Source: Dactylosporangium aurantiacum
GTDB taxonomy: Bacteria; Actinomycetota; Actinomycetes; Mycobacteriales; Micromonosporaceae
NCBI RefSeq assembly: GCF_000716715.1
Contig: NZ_JNYJ01000021.1
Coordinates: forward strand, 186,001-250,000
Length of the DNA: 64,000 bases
Direction of reading: 5' to 3'
Shown here: piece after piece, positions 44,026 to 54,663 of the stretch
Numbering within the stretch: the first letter of the stretch is position 1
How the letters are laid out: each line of letters starts with the position of its first letter
Program-made: the position numbers and the translations under genes
Notes under the pieces: generated by a model
The model's database searches: none
The model's input: the letters and a program-made list of their open reading frames with translations, nothing else
Told to the model about the DNA's origin: nothing

Positions 44026-45775
44026 TGCGGTCCTTCAGCAGCGTGGTGGCGATAGCGGCCTTGTGCGGCTGGCCGCGCACGAACGCCTCCGCGAACTTCA
44101 CCGCCTGCTGGTAGGTGACCTTCGCCGGCATCGGGGGCTCGTCGGCGTCGACGACGACGTCGACGAGCGCCGGCCCGTCGTGGGCGAGGGCCTCACCGAG
44201 GATGTTCTCCAGGGCGTAGGGGTCGGTGACCCGGGCACCGTACCCGCCGCAGCCGCGTGCCCACCCCGCGTAGTCGGGTCGCGGGTCGCCGTACCGGACC
44301 CCGTACTCGGGGAAGCCGTTGACCATCTGCTCCCAGACGATCATGCCGAGCGCGTTGTTGTCGTTGATGACGACCTTGATCGGCAGGCCGTGCCGGGCCG
44401 CGGTGTGGAACTCGGCCATGAGCATGCCGAACCCGCCGTCGCCGACGAACGCGATCACCTGCCGGCCCGGGTACTCGTGCTGCAGGGCGATCGCGTACGG
44501 CAGCCCGGGCGCCATCGAGGCGAGCGTGCCGGACAGGTAGAACTCGCGCCCGCCGGTCGCCTGCCAGTGCCGGGCCGCCCAGGTGGTGACGGTGCCCGAG
44601 TCGCAGGTCAGGATCGCGTCGGAGGCGGCGACCCGGTCGAGCGTGCGGGCCAGGAACTGCGGCGCGATGGGCTCCCGGTCGGCCCGTTCGGTGGCCGCGA
44701 GGCGTTCCCGCCAGTCGCGCATCTTCTCCTGGTACCGCTGCAGGAAACGCCGATCGGTGCGCCGGCGGAGCCTGGGCAGCAGCGCCTCCAGGGTCGCCGC
44801 GGCGTCCCCGACGAGCGGCACGTCGGTGGGGACGCGGGTGCCGACGCGGGTGGGCTCGATGTCGATCTGCACGACGTGCGCCTGCCCGGGCGGCGGCAGG
44901 AACTTGGTGTACGGGAAGTTCGTGCCCACCATCAGCAACCCGTCGCACTCCTGCATCAGGTCCTCGCTGGGCGCGGTGCCGAGCAGACCGAGCCCGCCGA
45001 GCGCGAACGGCGAGTCGTCCGGCACGACCATCTTGCCCATCAGCGACTTCACGATCGGCGCGCCGAGCACGTCGGCGACGAGCTCGACGAGGGCACCGGC
45101 CCCGCGCGCGCCGACGCCGGCCAGGATCGCCGGCTTGCTGGCGTGGTTGAGCAGGTCCGCGGCGGCCTGCAGGTCATCGTCGGCGGGCCGCACCGGCGGC
45201 GCCACCCACACCGGCGCGGTCGCCGGCTCACGGACCGGACCGACCTCGTCGAACGGGTTGTCGCCCGAGGTCGCGACCTGCACGTCGTTCGGCACGGTCA
45301 GGTGCGCCACACCCCGCCGGGCCAGCGCGGTGCGCACCGCGATGTCCACCAGCGCCGGCACCTGCGCCGGGTTCGCCACCGTCTCGTTGTACTCGGCGAC
45401 GTCCTCGAACAGCCGGTCGAGGTGCACTTCCTGCTGGTAACCGGTGCCGATGACGCTGGACTCCTGCATCCCGGTGATCGCCAGCACCGGCGCGTGGTCG
45501 AGCTTCGCGTCGTAGAGCCCGTTGGCGAGGTGGATGCCGCCGGGGCCGGACGTCGCCAGGCACACCCCGAGCCGCCCGGTCGCCTTGGCGTGCGCGACCG
45601 CCATGAACGCGGCCGCCTCCTCGTGGTGCACCAGCACGAACCGGACCCGGTCGGCGTTGCGCCGCAGACCCTCCATGATCCCGTTGACCCCGTCACCGGG
45701 CAGGCCGAACACCGTGTCGACGCCCCAGTCGGCCAGCCGGGCGATCAGCGCCTCACCGACAGTTGGTTTGCTCAT
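44012..45775 (-). CDS. Thiamine-diphosphate-dependent pyruvate dehydrogenase (quinone)/oxidase
   Basis: A 587-residue TPP enzyme of the PoxB/pyruvate oxidase type. The N-terminal domain has VFGLPGDGVNGIMEGL and LVHHEEAAAFMAVAHAKATG (catalytic Glu). The central domain is FAD-type. The C-terminal TPP motif is FVGDGGFGMLMAEFHTAAR with NDNNALG (GDG-x25-NN). This would decarboxylate pyruvate to acetate or acetyl phosphate, passing electrons to quinone or oxygen. ATG 45775 begins MSKPTVGEALIARL. The start lies within the 3' end of the frameshifted SDR gene. Confidence 0.9.
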   Translation of the reverse strand: MSKPTVGEALIARLADWGVDTVFGLPGDGVNGIMEGLRRNADRVRFVLVHHEEAAAFMAVAHAKATGRLGVCLATSGPGGIHLANGLYDAKLDHAPVLAITGMQESSVIGTGYQQEVHLDRLFEDVAEYNETVANPAQVPALVDIAVRTALARRGVAHLTVPNDVQVATSGDNPFDEVGPVREPATAPVWVAPPVRPADDDLQAAADLLNHASKPAILAGVGARGAGALVELVADVLGAPIVKSLMGKMVVPDDSPFALGGLGLLGTAPSEDLMQECDGLLMVGTNFPYTKFLPPPGQAHVVQIDIEPTRVGTRVPTDVPLVGDAAATLEALLPRLRRRTDRRFLQRYQEKMRDWRERLAATERADREPIAPQFLARTLDRVAASDAILTCDSGTVTTWAARHWQATGGREFYLSGTLASMAPGLPYAIALQHEYPGRQVIAFVGDGGFGMLMAEFHTAARHGLPIKVVINDNNALGMIVWEQMVNGFPEYGVRYGDPRPDYAGWARGCGGYGARVTDPYALENILGEALAHDGPALVDVVVDADEPPMPAKVTYQQAVKFAEAFVRGQPHKAAIATTLLKDRITRL

Positions 45776-46579
45776 GCGTTGGTGCTTTGCCGGTACGGGC
45801 GGAACCAAACGTCAACGCGCGCAGCCGCCGGCGCACCTCGGGGTCGTAGGCGTCGGGGTGCGCCCTGGCCGGCCGCTGCCCGTCGAAGAAGCCCCCGGTG
45901 CCCTCCTCGTGCAGGATCAGCCGCAGCGTCGCCTCCCCGCCCTCCCGCACAGTGGAGCGCGGCGGGGCGCCGTGGTCACGGACCATCTGCGTGTCCATCA
46001 ACGTCGCCGGGTGCAGGCAGTTCACCGTCACCCCGCGGCCGGCGAGCTCCTCGGCGAGGTCGAAGCTCCACGCGGCGAGGGCGAGCTTCGCGCGCCGGTA
46101 CGCGGTGACCCCGTCGTAGCCCCGGGTGAGCTCCACGTCGTCGAAGTCCACCGGCACCTGCCCGAGCGAGCCGACGTTGACCACCTTCGCGGGCGCGTTG
46201 GCGGTCAGCGTCGGCACCAGCGCCGTGGTCAACCGGACGGGCGCGAGGAAGTCGACGGCCCAGCGCAGCTCGTGCCCGTCGGCGCTCTCCTGCCGCTGCT
46301 CGCCCGGGCCCCGAACCCGACCCCGGCGTTGTTGACCAGGATCGTCAGGTCGTCCCGGTCCCGCACGGCGCCGGCGAGGCGGTCCACGTCGGCGAGGCTC
46401 GCCAGGTCGGCGACGAACCCTTCAGCGGCCCCGCCGGCCTCTTCGACCTCAGCCACCCCGCGCTCGACCTTCCCGGCGTCGCGGCCGTGTAGCAGGACGG
46501 TCAGCCCGGCCTGCCCGAGCCGCGGCGCCAGCCACCGGCCCAGACCCGAGGTCGCCCCGGTGAGCAGCACTGCAGTCAT
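45753..46579 (-). pseudogene. SDR gene with a single frameshift
   Basis: The 5' part (from ATG 46579: TAVLLTGATSGLGRWLAPRL, NAG motif in LVNNAGVGFGAR) and the 3' part (TTALVPTLTANAPAKVVNVG, then AYRRAKLALAAW with YxxxK, ending near 45753) are two halves of one short-chain dehydrogenase in different frames. Adding one base near 46301-46312, in a CCCGGGCC tract, restores GEQRQESADGHELRWAVDF and a continuous protein of about 275 residues. It is either a recent frameshift or a sequencing error. The family is SDR of the retinol-dehydrogenase/oxidoreductase group. Confidence 0.8.
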
Positions 46580-47017
46580 GCCCCGACGGTACCCACACCG
46601 CCGCCGCGCCTCAGCCCACACGAACACCTCGCACCCCGCGTACCGTACAAACGCCACAAAACGCCAACAGGGACGGCGGCTCCGGGACGGCGTGCCACGA
46701 ACGGCGGGGCAGCGGGTGGAGGGCGCGGACAACGGCGCACGCCGAGCGGCCGGCAACCCCCGCGACCGGACAGGACAACTGCCGCGGGACCGGGCAGGGC
46801 AGCGACCGCGGGGCGGCGGCGGGCGCAGGGAGGTGCGGCGGGCGGCCGGGGCGGGCGTCAGCGGACGGCGGACGTCACGCGGCCGGCGTGAGCGGTGATC
46901 GACCCTCGCGAGACCACCGACCGGCGGGCCCGGGCGACGCGGACGGCGGGGGCCGAGATGCCGCCGGTCGCGGGTGCGATTCGTGAAAGTCTCACCGGTC
47001 GCGGCGGGCCGGATGTG
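46580..47017. other. Gene-free gap
   Basis: No coding region supported. The left edge presumably contains the promoter of the SDR and pyruvate-oxidase genes. The remainder is GC-rich without clear repeats apart from scattered CGGGGC and CGGCGG runs. A terminator hairpin bounds it on the right. Confidence 0.45.
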
Positions 47018-47052
47018 CGAAGGCCCCGCCGGAGTGCGTGGCGGGGCCTTCG
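47018..47052 (-). terminator. Terminator hairpin after the FKBP gene
   Basis: Perfect 13-bp arms CGAAGGCCCCGCC and GGCGGGGCCTTCG around a 9-nt loop, 26 nt beyond the FKBP stop on the minus strand. This is the textbook high-GC intrinsic type. Confidence 0.85.
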
Positions 47053-47077
47053 AGGACGAGCGGTGAACGGGTGGGGG

Positions 47078-47725
47078 TCAGCCGCCGAGGCCGGCGGGCA
47101 GGCCGCTGCTGTCGGCGTCCTTCGCGTCGAGGATGTCGACGATGAAGCGCAGCGTGCCGGCGGGGTAGCCCTCGGGGGCGTCGTCGCCGTAGGCCTTGCT
47201 GCCGGGGATGTCGAGCTGGACGCGGGTGCCGATCTTCAGGCCGACGAGGCCCTCGTCCCAGCCCTCGATGACCTGGGGCTGCTTGCCGAGCTGCTTCTGC
47301 CCGACGGGGATCTCGATGGTCTTCTTGCGCGGCCAGGACGAGTCGAAGACCTTGCCGTCCTTCATGGTGGCGCCGACGTAGTTGACCGAGACGGTCTGGC
47401 CGGCCTTGACGGCCTTGCAGTCGCCCTTGATGAGGATCGTCTGCTTGACGGTCTTGACCTCTTCGTTGCTGGCGGTGATCGTCGGCTCGGTGGCGAGGGC
47501 CTTGTTCATGCCGCCGAGCAACGGCGGGAACGCGGCCTCGGCGGCCGGCTTGCACTTGACGCGGTTCTTCTCGGCCCGGTCGCCGAAGTACCAGACGCCG
47601 GCGAAGGCGCCGCCGACGACCAGCAGGACGATGACCGTGCCGGCGATCGCCTGGCCGACGCGGCGGCGGCGGGCGGCCTTCGCGGCGGCGATGCGGGCGG
47701 CGGCGCGCTTCTCCGCCTTCGTCAT
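47078..47725 (-). CDS. FKBP-type peptidyl-prolyl isomerase, membrane-anchored
   Basis: As an intact frame, 215 residues from ATG 47725 (MTKAEKRAAARIAAAKAARR). A basic cytoplasmic tail is followed by a helix (AIAGTVIVLLVVGGAFAGVWYFG) and then an extracytoplasmic FKBP domain with VSVNYVGATMKDGKVFDSSW, VIEGWDEGLVGLKIGTRVQL, SKAYGDDAPEGYPAGTLRF and FIVDILD. All typical FK506-pocket aromatic and hydrophobic positions appear. It would fold or maintain exported proteins. The natural start may be further upstream (see the entry for 47726-48030). Confidence 0.85.
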   Translation of the reverse strand: MTKAEKRAAARIAAAKAARRRRVGQAIAGTVIVLLVVGGAFAGVWYFGDRAEKNRVKCKPAAEAAFPPLLGGMNKALATEPTITASNEEVKTVKQTILIKGDCKAVKAGQTVSVNYVGATMKDGKVFDSSWPRKKTIEIPVGQKQLGKQPQVIEGWDEGLVGLKIGTRVQLDIPGSKAYGDDAPEGYPAGTLRFIVDILDAKDADSSGLPAGLGG

Positions 47726-48030
47726 CGGGGCCGGCCCCTTGGCCTTCGCCTTGCCGGCGTCCTTGTCCTTGCCGGCCTCGGCCTTCTCCTCCTCGCCGTC
47801 CCCGGCGTCGTCCGAGGAGTCGGCGGCGTCCGAGGAGTCGGCGGCGTCCGAGGAGTCGGCGGCGTCCGAGGAGTCGGCGGCGTCCGAGGGGCCGCCCCTG
47901 CCGGCGTGTTGTCGCTTTCCGCACCCGCGGCCGGCTCCTCGCCGGGCCCGACCTCGGTGTCCGGGGTCGCCTTCGGCGTGGTGGCCTTGCTCGACCTCGC
48001 AGTGCGGCGGCTTCTGCCCCGATCGCTCAC
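47726..48030 (-). pseudogene. Out-of-frame 5' part of the FKBP gene
   Basis: From GTG 48030 an open frame reads [20 protein letters not shown] and an acidic linker (EVGPGEEPAAGAESDN). It leaves frame just before the 18-bp repeat, where the other frame resumes with SDAADSSDAADSSD and the FKBP anchor. Inserting one base in the AGGGGCCGCCCC tract near 47887-47899 joins them. The gene may therefore be frameshifted or mis-sequenced. With a real frameshift, an internal start at 47725 could still give the FKBP domain. Confidence 0.6.
47810..47881. repeat. 18-bp repeat in the FKBP 5' region
   Basis: Four perfect copies of an 18-bp unit GTCCGAGGAGTCGGCGGC (47810, 47828, 47846, 47864) and a partial fifth. 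In the minus-strand FKBP frame it encodes SDAADS repeats, an acidic cytoplasmic linker. Confidence 0.9.
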
Positions 48031-48155
48031 AGTTGGAAGACTCCCCTGCTGGACGGACCCGATACTGGCGGACCAGAGTTTTGTTCGCCAGAGCTTCCCA
48101 TATCACACGCGCCGCGACACGCCCCGGGTGGCAGCGCAGCCGATAGGGTCATGAC

Positions 48156-49712
<1,557 letters not shown>

Positions 49713-49770
49713 GCAGCGCTCCGCGCTGTTCACCATCGGCGCGGCGCCGGAGCGCGGCGGAGGTGACGCC

Positions 49771-51228
49771 ATGACCATTGACGGGCTGGCGGTCAGGCTG
49801 CGGGAGTTCCTGCGGCCGGAGCAGGTGCTCACCGACCGTCAGCAGCTGCGCACGTACGAGTGCGACGGCCTGACCCACTACCGGGTCGTGCCGGCGATCG
49901 TGGTGCTGCCGCGCACCGCCCAGGAGTGCGCCGACACGGTGCGTGCCTGCGCCGACGCCGGGGTGCCCTTCGTGGCGCGCGGCTCCGGCACGGGCCTGTC
50001 CGGCGGGGCGCTGCCGCACGCCGACGGCGCGCTCATCGTCACCTCGCAGCTGCGCGCGATCCGGGAGGTCGCCCCGCAGGACGAGCGGGCCGTCGTCGAG
50101 CCCGGCGTGATCAACCTGCAGGTGACCAGGGCCGCCTCGCCACACGGGTACTACTACGCGCCGGACCCGTCCAGCCAGCAGATCTGCTCGATCGGCGGCA
50201 ACGTCGCGGAGAACTCCGGCGGCGCGCACTGCCTGAAGTACGGCTTCACGACCAACCACGTCACCGGCGTGGAGATCGTCACGCCCGACGGTGACCTCGT
50301 CCGGCTCGGCGGGCGGGCCCCGGACGCGCCCGGCTACGACCTGCTCGGCGCGTTCGTCGGCTCCGAGGGCACGCTCGGCATCGCCACGGAGGTGACGGTC
50401 CGCCTGGTGCGCCTGCCGGAGACGGTCCGCACGCTGCTCGCCGCGTTCCCCGGCACCGACCAGGCGGGCGCGGCCACCTCGGCGATCATCGCGGCGGGGG
50501 TGGTGCCGGCGGCGGTGGAGATGATGGACGCCCTCGCCATCGAGGCCGCTGAGGCGGCGGTGCACTGCGGCTACCCGCCCGGCGCCGGCGCGGTGCTCAT
50601 CGTGGAGCTCGACGGGCCGCAGGCGGAGGTCGAGGCGCAGTTCGCCGCGGTCGAGGGGTTCTGCCGCGACCACGGCGCGTTCGAGATCCGCATCGCCGCC
50701 GACGACGCCGAGCGGGCCCTGTTCTGGAAGGGGCGCAAGTCGGCGTTCGCCGCCGTCGGCCGGATCAGCCCCGACTACATCGTGCAGGACGGGGTCATCC
50801 CGCGCACCGCGCTGCCCCGGGTGCTGACCCGCATCGCGGAGCTGGCCGGGGAGCACGGCGTGCGGGTAGCGAACGTGTTCCACGCCGGCGACGGCAACCT
50901 GCACCCGCTCGTGCTGTTCGACGAGGCGGTGCCCGGGCAGGCCGAGCGGGCCGAGGCGGTGTCCGGCGCGATCCTCGACCTGTGCGTGGAGCACGGCGGG
51001 TCGATCACCGGCGAGCACGGCGTCGGCTTCGACAAGGCCAAGCACCTGCCCAGCATGTACAGCGCCGCCGACCTCGACACGATGCAGCTGCTGCGGTGCG
51101 CGTTCGACCCGCGCGGGCTGTCGAACCCGGGGAAGGTGTTCCCGACCCCCCGCCTGTGCGGCGAGGTCCCCGGGCGGCGCAAAGGCACCCATCCGCTGCA
51201 TCAGCCAGGCATCGCGGAGGTCTTCTGA
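49771..51228 (+). CDS. glcD: Glycolate oxidase subunit GlcD (FAD)
   Basis: A 485-residue FAD-linked oxidase: VARGSGTGLSGGALPHADGA and the IGGNVAENSGGAHCLKYGFT loop of the PCMH fold, a C-terminal cap with VFHAGDGNLHPLVLFDE and GSITGEHGVGFDK. It oxidises glycolate (or D-lactate) to glyoxylate with GlcE and GlcF. ATG 49771. Follows malate synthase by 58 nt and is 2 nt before glcE. Confidence 0.94.
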   Translation: MTIDGLAVRLREFLRPEQVLTDRQQLRTYECDGLTHYRVVPAIVVLPRTAQECADTVRACADAGVPFVARGSGTGLSGGALPHADGALIVTSQLRAIREVAPQDERAVVEPGVINLQVTRAASPHGYYYAPDPSSQQICSIGGNVAENSGGAHCLKYGFTTNHVTGVEIVTPDGDLVRLGGRAPDAPGYDLLGAFVGSEGTLGIATEVTVRLVRLPETVRTLLAAFPGTDQAGAATSAIIAAGVVPAAVEMMDALAIEAAEAAVHCGYPPGAGAVLIVELDGPQAEVEAQFAAVEGFCRDHGAFEIRIAADDAERALFWKGRKSAFAAVGRISPDYIVQDGVIPRTALPRVLTRIAELAGEHGVRVANVFHAGDGNLHPLVLFDEAVPGQAERAEAVSGAILDLCVEHGGSITGEHGVGFDKAKHLPSMYSAADLDTMQLLRCAFDPRGLSNPGKVFPTPRLCGEVPGRRKGTHPLHQPGIAEVF

Positions 51229-51230
51229 GC

Positions 51231-52406
51231 ATGACAGCACAGATCGCCGGGGTGCCGGCCGCCGCCGTCGCCACGCCCGCGTCGACCGCGGAGGTCGCCG
51301 ACGTGGTCCGCGGCGCGGCCGACGGGGAGCTCGCCCTCGTCGTGCGCGGCGGCGGCACCAGGCAGGACTGGGCGCTGCCGCCGCAGCGGCTCGATCTGAT
51401 CGTGGAGACGTCGCGGCTGTGCGGGCTCGTCGAGCACGCCGCGGGTGATCTCGTCGTCGTCGTCCGCGCCGGTACGCCGCTGCGCCAGGTCCAGGAGGCG
51501 CTGCGCCCCGCCGGGCAGCAGCTCGCCCTCGACGAGCCGCTGCCGGGGGCGACCGTCGGGGGGACCGTGGCGGTCAACGCGTCAGGGCCGCGCCGCATGC
51601 TCTACGGCACGGTCCGCGACCTGCTCATCGGCGTGACCGTCGTGCGCGCCGACGGGGTGGTGGCGAAGGCCGGCGGCAAGGTCGTGAAGAACGTCGCCGG
51701 GTACGACCTCGGCAAGCTCGTCGCCGGCTCGTACGGCACCCTCGGCGTCATCACCGAGTGCGCGTTCCGGCTGCACCCGCTGCCGGCCGCGCGCCGCTTC
51801 GTGTCGGTGCGGGTCGACGGGCCCGAGGAGGCGGGGCGGGCGCTGTCCGCGGTCCTCGGCGCGCAGGTGGTGCCCAGCGCCCTGGAGATCGACACCGACC
51901 CGCTCACCGTGACCGCGCTCGTCGAGGGCGTGCCGGCCGGGGTCGCGCAGCGCGCCGCCGACCTGGAGAAGCTGCTCGGCGAGGGCACGACGTCGGCGGA
52001 GACCCCGCCGCCGGGCTGGGGTGCCTACCCGTGGGGCCCCGGCGACGTCGGCATCAAGCTCACGTCGGCGCTGTCGCGGGTGCCGTACCTGCTGACCGCC
52101 GCCGGGGTGACCGCCCAGCTGCACGACGTGGCGCTGCACGTGCGGGGCTCCGCCGGCACCGGGGTGCTCTACGCGGGGCTGCCCGGCGACACCGACCCCG
52201 GCTCCGTCGTCGGTGTCGTCAGCGACCTGCGGGCGGCGACCCGGGCCGGCGCCGGGCACTGCGTCGTGCTCACCGCGCCGCCGGCGATCCGGTCCCGCGT
52301 CGACGTGTGGGGCCACGTCGACGGCCTGGACCTGATGCGCCGGGTGAAGGAGCAGTTCGACCCGCTCGGCATCCTCGCGCCGGGCCGGTTCGTGGGAGGG
52401 ATCTGA
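51231..52406 (+). CDS. glcE: Glycolate oxidase subunit GlcE (FAD)
   Basis: A 391-residue FAD subunit with the PCMH fold and the GlcE-specific block VNASGPRRMLYGTVRDLLIG, then GGKVVKNVAGYDLGKLVAGS. The C-terminus is LMRRVKEQFDPLGILAPGRFVG. ATG at 51231, 2 nt after the glcD stop. The stop overlaps the glcF ATG by 1 nt. Acts in the membrane-associated GlcDEF complex. Confidence 0.93.
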   Translation: MTAQIAGVPAAAVATPASTAEVADVVRGAADGELALVVRGGGTRQDWALPPQRLDLIVETSRLCGLVEHAAGDLVVVVRAGTPLRQVQEALRPAGQQLALDEPLPGATVGGTVAVNASGPRRMLYGTVRDLLIGVTVVRADGVVAKAGGKVVKNVAGYDLGKLVAGSYGTLGVITECAFRLHPLPAARRFVSVRVDGPEEAGRALSAVLGAQVVPSALEIDTDPLTVTALVEGVPAGVAQRAADLEKLLGEGTTSAETPPPGWGAYPWGPGDVGIKLTSALSRVPYLLTAAGVTAQLHDVALHVRGSAGTGVLYAGLPGDTDPGSVVGVVSDLRAATRAGAGHCVVLTAPPAIRSRVDVWGHVDGLDLMRRVKEQFDPLGILAPGRFVGGI

Positions 52407-53662
52407 TGGAGCCCCGCATCGACGCCGACCTCGTGTCCGACTGCGTCCACTGTGGATTCTGCCTGCCGACGTGCCCGACGTACGTGCTGTGGGGCGAGGA
52501 GATGGACTCGCCGCGCGGCCGGATCCAGCTGATGCACCAGCTCCTGGAGGGCGAGCCGCTGACCCCGACCGCGGCCGGGCACTTCGACGCGTGCCTGGGC
52601 TGCATGGCGTGCGTGACCGCGTGCCCGTCCGGCGTGCGGTACGGCACGCTCATCGAGCAGACCCGGGTGGTCGTCGAGGAGCGGCACCCCCGGCCGTGGC
52701 CGGAGCGCGCGCTGCGCGGCCTCGTGTTCGGGCTGTTCCCGCACCCGCGGCGGCTGGCCGTGCTGAAGGGGCCGTTGCGCCTGTACCAGCGGCTCGGCGC
52801 ACCCCTGCTGGACCGGTTGCCGGGCCGCCTGTCGACCCTGGCCGCCCTGGCCCCGCCGGTGCGCCCGGCGGTACCGCTGCCGGCGCGGCTGCCGGCGCTG
52901 GGGACCCGGCGGGCCGTGGTGGGGATGCTGACCGGCTGCGTGCAGCGGGCGTTCTTCCCCGACGTGAACGCCGCGACGGCCCGCGTCCTGGCCGCGGAGG
53001 GCTGCGACGTGGTGATCCCGCCCGGGCAGGGGTGCTGCGGCGCGCTCAGCGTCCACAGCGGCCGCCGGGAGGAGGCGGCCCGGTTCGCCCGGGGCATCGT
53101 GGACACGTTCGACGCCGCCGGCATCGACGCCCTCGTCGTCAACGCCGCCGGCTGCGGGTCCTCCCTGAAGGAGCTCGGTGACCTGCTCGCCGACGATCCG
53201 GGGTACGCCGGCCGCGCCGCCGCGCTCGCGGGCAAGGTGACCGACTTCGCCGAGCTGCTCGGGCGGCTCGGCCCGGCCGCGCCCCGGCACCCGCTGCCGG
53301 CCAGCGTGGCCTACCACGACGCGTGCCACCTCGCGCACGCCCAGGGTGTGCGGTCGCAGCCGCGCGAGCTGCTGCGCGGGATCCCGGGGCTGGTGCTGCG
53401 GGAGATCGCCGACCCCGAGCTGTGCTGCGGCTCGGCGGGCGTGTGGAACGTGCTCAACCCCGGCCCCGCCGCCGAGCTCGGCGCCCGCAAGGCCCGCGAC
53501 GTGCTCGCCACCGGCGCGCAGTGGCTGGTCACCGCGAACCCGGGCTGCCTCATGCAGATCGGCGCCGGGGTCCGCGCCGCCGGCGGCACGATCCGCACCG
53601 CGCACACCGCGCAGGTGCTGGACGCCTCGATCCGCGGCGTGCGCCTCAGCGCCGGCGCGTAG
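52406..53662 (+). CDS. glcF: Glycolate oxidase iron-sulfur subunit GlcF
   Basis: A 418-residue 4Fe-4S protein that accepts electrons from GlcD/E. Two cluster motifs lie near the N-terminus: CVHCGFCLPTCPTY and CLGCMACVTACPSGVRYG. Two CCG domains follow (MLTGCVQRAFFPDVN, GQGCCGAL; YHDACHLAHAQGV, LCCGSAGVWN) that bind a further cluster or quinone. Starts at 52406 by overlap with glcE. Completes the glc operon. Confidence 0.94.
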   Translation: MEPRIDADLVSDCVHCGFCLPTCPTYVLWGEEMDSPRGRIQLMHQLLEGEPLTPTAAGHFDACLGCMACVTACPSGVRYGTLIEQTRVVVEERHPRPWPERALRGLVFGLFPHPRRLAVLKGPLRLYQRLGAPLLDRLPGRLSTLAALAPPVRPAVPLPARLPALGTRRAVVGMLTGCVQRAFFPDVNAATARVLAAEGCDVVIPPGQGCCGALSVHSGRREEAARFARGIVDTFDAAGIDALVVNAAGCGSSLKELGDLLADDPGYAGRAAALAGKVTDFAELLGRLGPAAPRHPLPASVAYHDACHLAHAQGVRSQPRELLRGIPGLVLREIADPELCCGSAGVWNVLNPGPAAELGARKARDVLATGAQWLVTANPGCLMQIGAGVRAAGGTIRTAHTAQVLDASIRGVRLSAGA

Positions 53663-53766
53663 ATCATTCACCCGGCGTCGGGGGCAGCCCGGTGCCGGGG
53701 TCCGGCGCAGGCGTCGGGTAGGCGACGGGGCCGAGCCCGAAGGCCCGGCCCCGCGTGTGTTCCGGT

Positions 53767-53943
53767 ATGACGACGACGAACCTGGTGGACTGCCCGGAGT
53801 GCGGACTGCCGGCGATCACCCGCACCGAGGGCCTGGTGGTGAGCACCCGCGGCCCGGTCGAGCACGTCCGTCTGCACTGCGTGCTCGGCCATCGCTTCTT
53901 CGGCCCCGCCGACCGGCTGCTGCGCCGGGTCGGGACCGCCTGA
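53767..53943 (+). CDS. Small zinc-ribbon-like protein
   Basis: A 58-residue protein with DCPECGLPA (CxxC) and a later HCVLGHRFFG pair of Cys/His, a possible single zinc site. Role unknown. ATG 53767. The convergent gene ends 14 nt away. Such short proteins are common in actinomycetes. Confidence 0.6.
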   Translation: MTTTNLVDCPECGLPAITRTEGLVVSTRGPVEHVRLHCVLGHRFFGPADRLLRRVGTA

Positions 53944-53956
53944 GCGGCGCCGCCGG

Positions 53957-54565
53957 TCAGTTCGGGCGCAGCGGGCGGCCCTGGCCGTCGACGGGGCGGC
54001 CGGTGAGCAGGATGATGCCGTCCACGACGAACCACACCCACAGGCCGAACACGACCAGGAACGGGATCCAGAACAGGAACCCGCACCAGAACGACGTCCA
54101 GCCGACCACGACGCTGAGCACGAGCTGCGTGACACCCATCGCGGTGTTGCCCGCGTAGAGCCGGCCGATGCCGCCCAGCACCAGGAACAGGCCCGGCAGC
54201 AGCTGCAGCAGCCCGGCGGCCAGCTTCGACTTGTCCGAGTACGGCAGCCCCGTCGCCGGGTCGTAGCCCGCGGCCCCGGCCGGCACCCCGTACCCGGGCT
54301 GCTGGCCGTAGGCGGCCTGCTGGGCGTAGGCGGCCTGCTGGCCGTACGGGTCGTACCCGCCGGACGTCGGCGCGCCGGACACCGGCAGCTGGTAGGTCGG
54401 CGAGTACGGCGGGCTCGACCCGGGCGGCGACGAGGACGGCGGACCCGACATCGGCTGCTGCCCGGCGGGCAGCGCGTACGGGTCGGCGGGCTGCTGCCCG
54501 TACGGGCTCTGGCCATACGGATTGGACTGATATGGGTCCGGTTGACCGTAGGGAGGCTGCGTCAT
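53957..54565 (-). CDS. TM2-domain membrane protein with Pro/Gln-rich tail
   Basis: A 202-residue protein. The N-terminal 110 residues are Pro/Gly/Gln/Tyr-rich (YGQ repeats). A TM2 domain follows, with two helices: KLAAGLLQLLPGLFLVLGGIG, given in part, then RLYAGNTAMGVTQLVLSVVVG and FLVVFGLWVWFVVDGIILLT. The TM2 family function is unclear. ATG 54565; single gene. Confidence 0.88.
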   Translation of the reverse strand: MTQPPYGQPDPYQSNPYGQSPYGQQPADPYALPAGQQPMSGPPSSSPPGSSPPYSPTYQLPVSGAPTSGGYDPYGQQAAYAQQAAYGQQPGYGVPAGAAGYDPATGLPYSDKSKLAAGLLQLLPGLFLVLGGIGRLYAGNTAMGVTQLVLSVVVGWTSFWCGFLFWIPFLVVFGLWVWFVVDGIILLTGRPVDGQGRPLRPN

Positions 54566-54663
54566 GGGAGCAGGCTACCGGCACCGATCCACCCGGCAGG
54601 CCCCTGTGAGGCTGCACCGGCTCCAGAACGGCTGACCGGGTGCCGGTCTGCCACACTGGGCGG

